DNA from: Acholeplasmataceae bacterium UBA6190
GTDB lineage: Bacteria; Bacillota_I; Bacilli_A; Acholeplasmatales; Acholeplasmataceae
Assembly: GCA_002422045.1 (NCBI GenBank)
Contig: DITG01000026.1
Coordinates: 1-6,368, forward strand
Direction: 5' to 3'
DNA: 6,368 nt
Part shown: positions 5,701 through 6,368 of the stretch, piece after piece
Layout: the number at the start of each line of letters is the position of its first letter
How positions within the stretch are numbered: the first letter of the stretch is position 1
Made by a program: the position numbers and the translations under genes
The notes under the pieces: generated by a model
Told to the model about the DNA's origin: nothing
What the model saw: only the letters and a program-made list of their open reading frames with translations
Databases searched by the model: none

Positions 5701-6368
5701 ATGAAATTAAACCGACAAATTCATCATGCCGAAGCCATTACCAGACTGGTAGGCATACAAGATCGTAATCTTCTAGTTTTCAAACAGTATTTGGGCATCA
5801 ACGTTTCCCTGATGGGTTCTGAAATCGTCACGGATGCCAGCCACTCGCAAATACCGTTGTTGGAAACTATTTTTGCTGTTTTAATTGAGCTTGCCGAACA
5901 TCAGGTTCAACTCACTGAACGTGATGTCATGTACATCATCAAACTCGCCGAAAAAAACGAACTTGAAGGTGTCTTTGAATTATACAGAAACCGTAAAAAG
6001 ATACTCATCAACGATCAAGGAAAATCGATTTATCCCAAAACATTCAATCAAAAGAACTATGTCGACTGTATGACAAATTATGACTTAGTCTTTGGTGTTG
6101 GTCCAGCAGGAACCGGTAAAACATTCCTGGCGGTTGCCCAAGCGGTTGCAGATCTGAAGAACAACAAAGTCAAAAAACTGATCTTAACAAGACCCGTCGT
6201 CGAAGCTGGAGAAAACTTAGGGTTTCTGCCAGGTGATCTGAAAGACAAGGTCGATCCTTATCTGGTGCCTCTTTATGATGCACTCTATGAAATGCTAGGG
6301 ACTGAAACAACCAATTCACTCCTTGAAAAAGGCATCATCGAGATTGCCCCACTCGCTTACATGAGAGG
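5701..6368 (+). CDS. phoH: PhoH family ATPase (YbeZ/PhoH-like), 5' part, runs off the window
   Basis: PhoH is a cytosolic P-loop ATPase of the PhoH/YbeZ family, linked by conserved neighbourhood to the rRNA-maturation endonuclease YbeY; its exact activity is not settled. The first 222 codons are present and the frame is open at the window edge; full-length members are about 310-330 aa. The N-terminal region (about 1-110) precedes the ATPase core. Walker A is GPAGTGKT (134-141), followed by TFLAVAQAVA. Family hallmarks are LTRPVVEAGENLGFLPGD (162-179), KVDPYLVPLYDALYEMLG (183-200) and IEIAPLAYMR (213-222); the Walker B region lies beyond the edge. The ATG at 5701 has AAGGAG (5687-5692) 8 nt upstream and an extended -10 promoter before it. 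In related genomes phoH is usually followed by ybeY and era, which are expected just to the right. Confidence 0.96.
   Translation, partial: MKLNRQIHHAEAITRLVGIQDRNLLVFKQYLGINVSLMGSEIVTDASHSQIPLLETIFAVLIELAEHQVQLTERDVMYIIKLAEKNELEGVFELYRNRKKILINDQGKSIYPKTFNQKNYVDCMTNYDLVFGVGPAGTGKTFLAVAQAVADLKNNKVKKLILTRPVVEAGENLGFLPGDLKDKVDPYLVPLYDALYEMLGTETTNSLLEKGIIEIAPLAYMR

Noticed and set aside
5885..6073. 62-aa plus-strand open frame
   Set aside because: It is out of frame within phoH, whose frame is open from 5701 to the window end with clear family motifs.
1..6368. CRISPR arrays, tRNA or rRNA genes, insertion sequences, phage genes
   Set aside because: I found no spaced direct repeats, tRNA-like cloverleaf, transposase or terminal inverted repeats on either strand; gene content is chromosomal housekeeping and iron uptake.

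Overview
The window looks like ordinary core chromosome from a monoderm, low-to-moderate-GC bacterium of the Bacillota/Mycoplasmatota kind. The evidence is a lipoprotein-anchored binding protein, strong AAGGAGG-type Shine-Dalgarno (SD) sites, near-consensus sigma-A promoters and the rsmE-rpsU-phoH gene order. TGA is used as a stop (permease, rsmE) and tryptophan is TGG, so the mycoplasma code does not apply. An Acholeplasma/Izemoplasma-like lineage is possible, but I cannot fix the genus from the sequence.

Layout. Positions 1-140 hold two hairpin terminators facing opposite ways, at a convergent junction with a gene that lies off the left edge. A glyoxalase-II-like metallo-beta-lactamase-fold hydrolase is on the minus strand (131-730). 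Its consensus promoter overlaps the longest-ORF ATG, so translation must start further in. The divergent intergenic region (731-925) holds that promoter, a 27-bp imperfect palindrome and the promoter of the next operon.

Positions 926-4264 are a complete three-gene ferric-iron ABC importer operon on the plus strand: a FutA/FbpA-like lipoprotein, a fused two-domain FbpB-like permease and a short ATPase. The genes are separated by 2 bp and then overlap by 20 bp. The binding protein captures Fe3+ outside the membrane, the permease forms the channel, and the ATPase powers uptake. The operon ends in an imperfect hairpin that also contains the secG promoter.

Positions 4344-6368 are housekeeping genes: secG (Sec translocon), rsmE (16S rRNA m3U1498 methyltransferase), rpsU (ribosomal protein S21) and the first 222 codons of phoH, which runs off the right edge. 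The order rsmE-rpsU-phoH is a compacted form of the Bacillus-type cluster that also holds mtaB and yqeY. rpsU and phoH each have their own promoter. rsmE has a terminator-like hairpin just before its start and no room for a promoter after it.

I see no transposon, prophage, CRISPR array, tRNA or rRNA gene, and nothing that clearly marks a novel system. The points worth a second look are regulatory (the iron-operon dyad, the secG and rsmE leader hairpins) and an atypical RsmE C-terminal motif.
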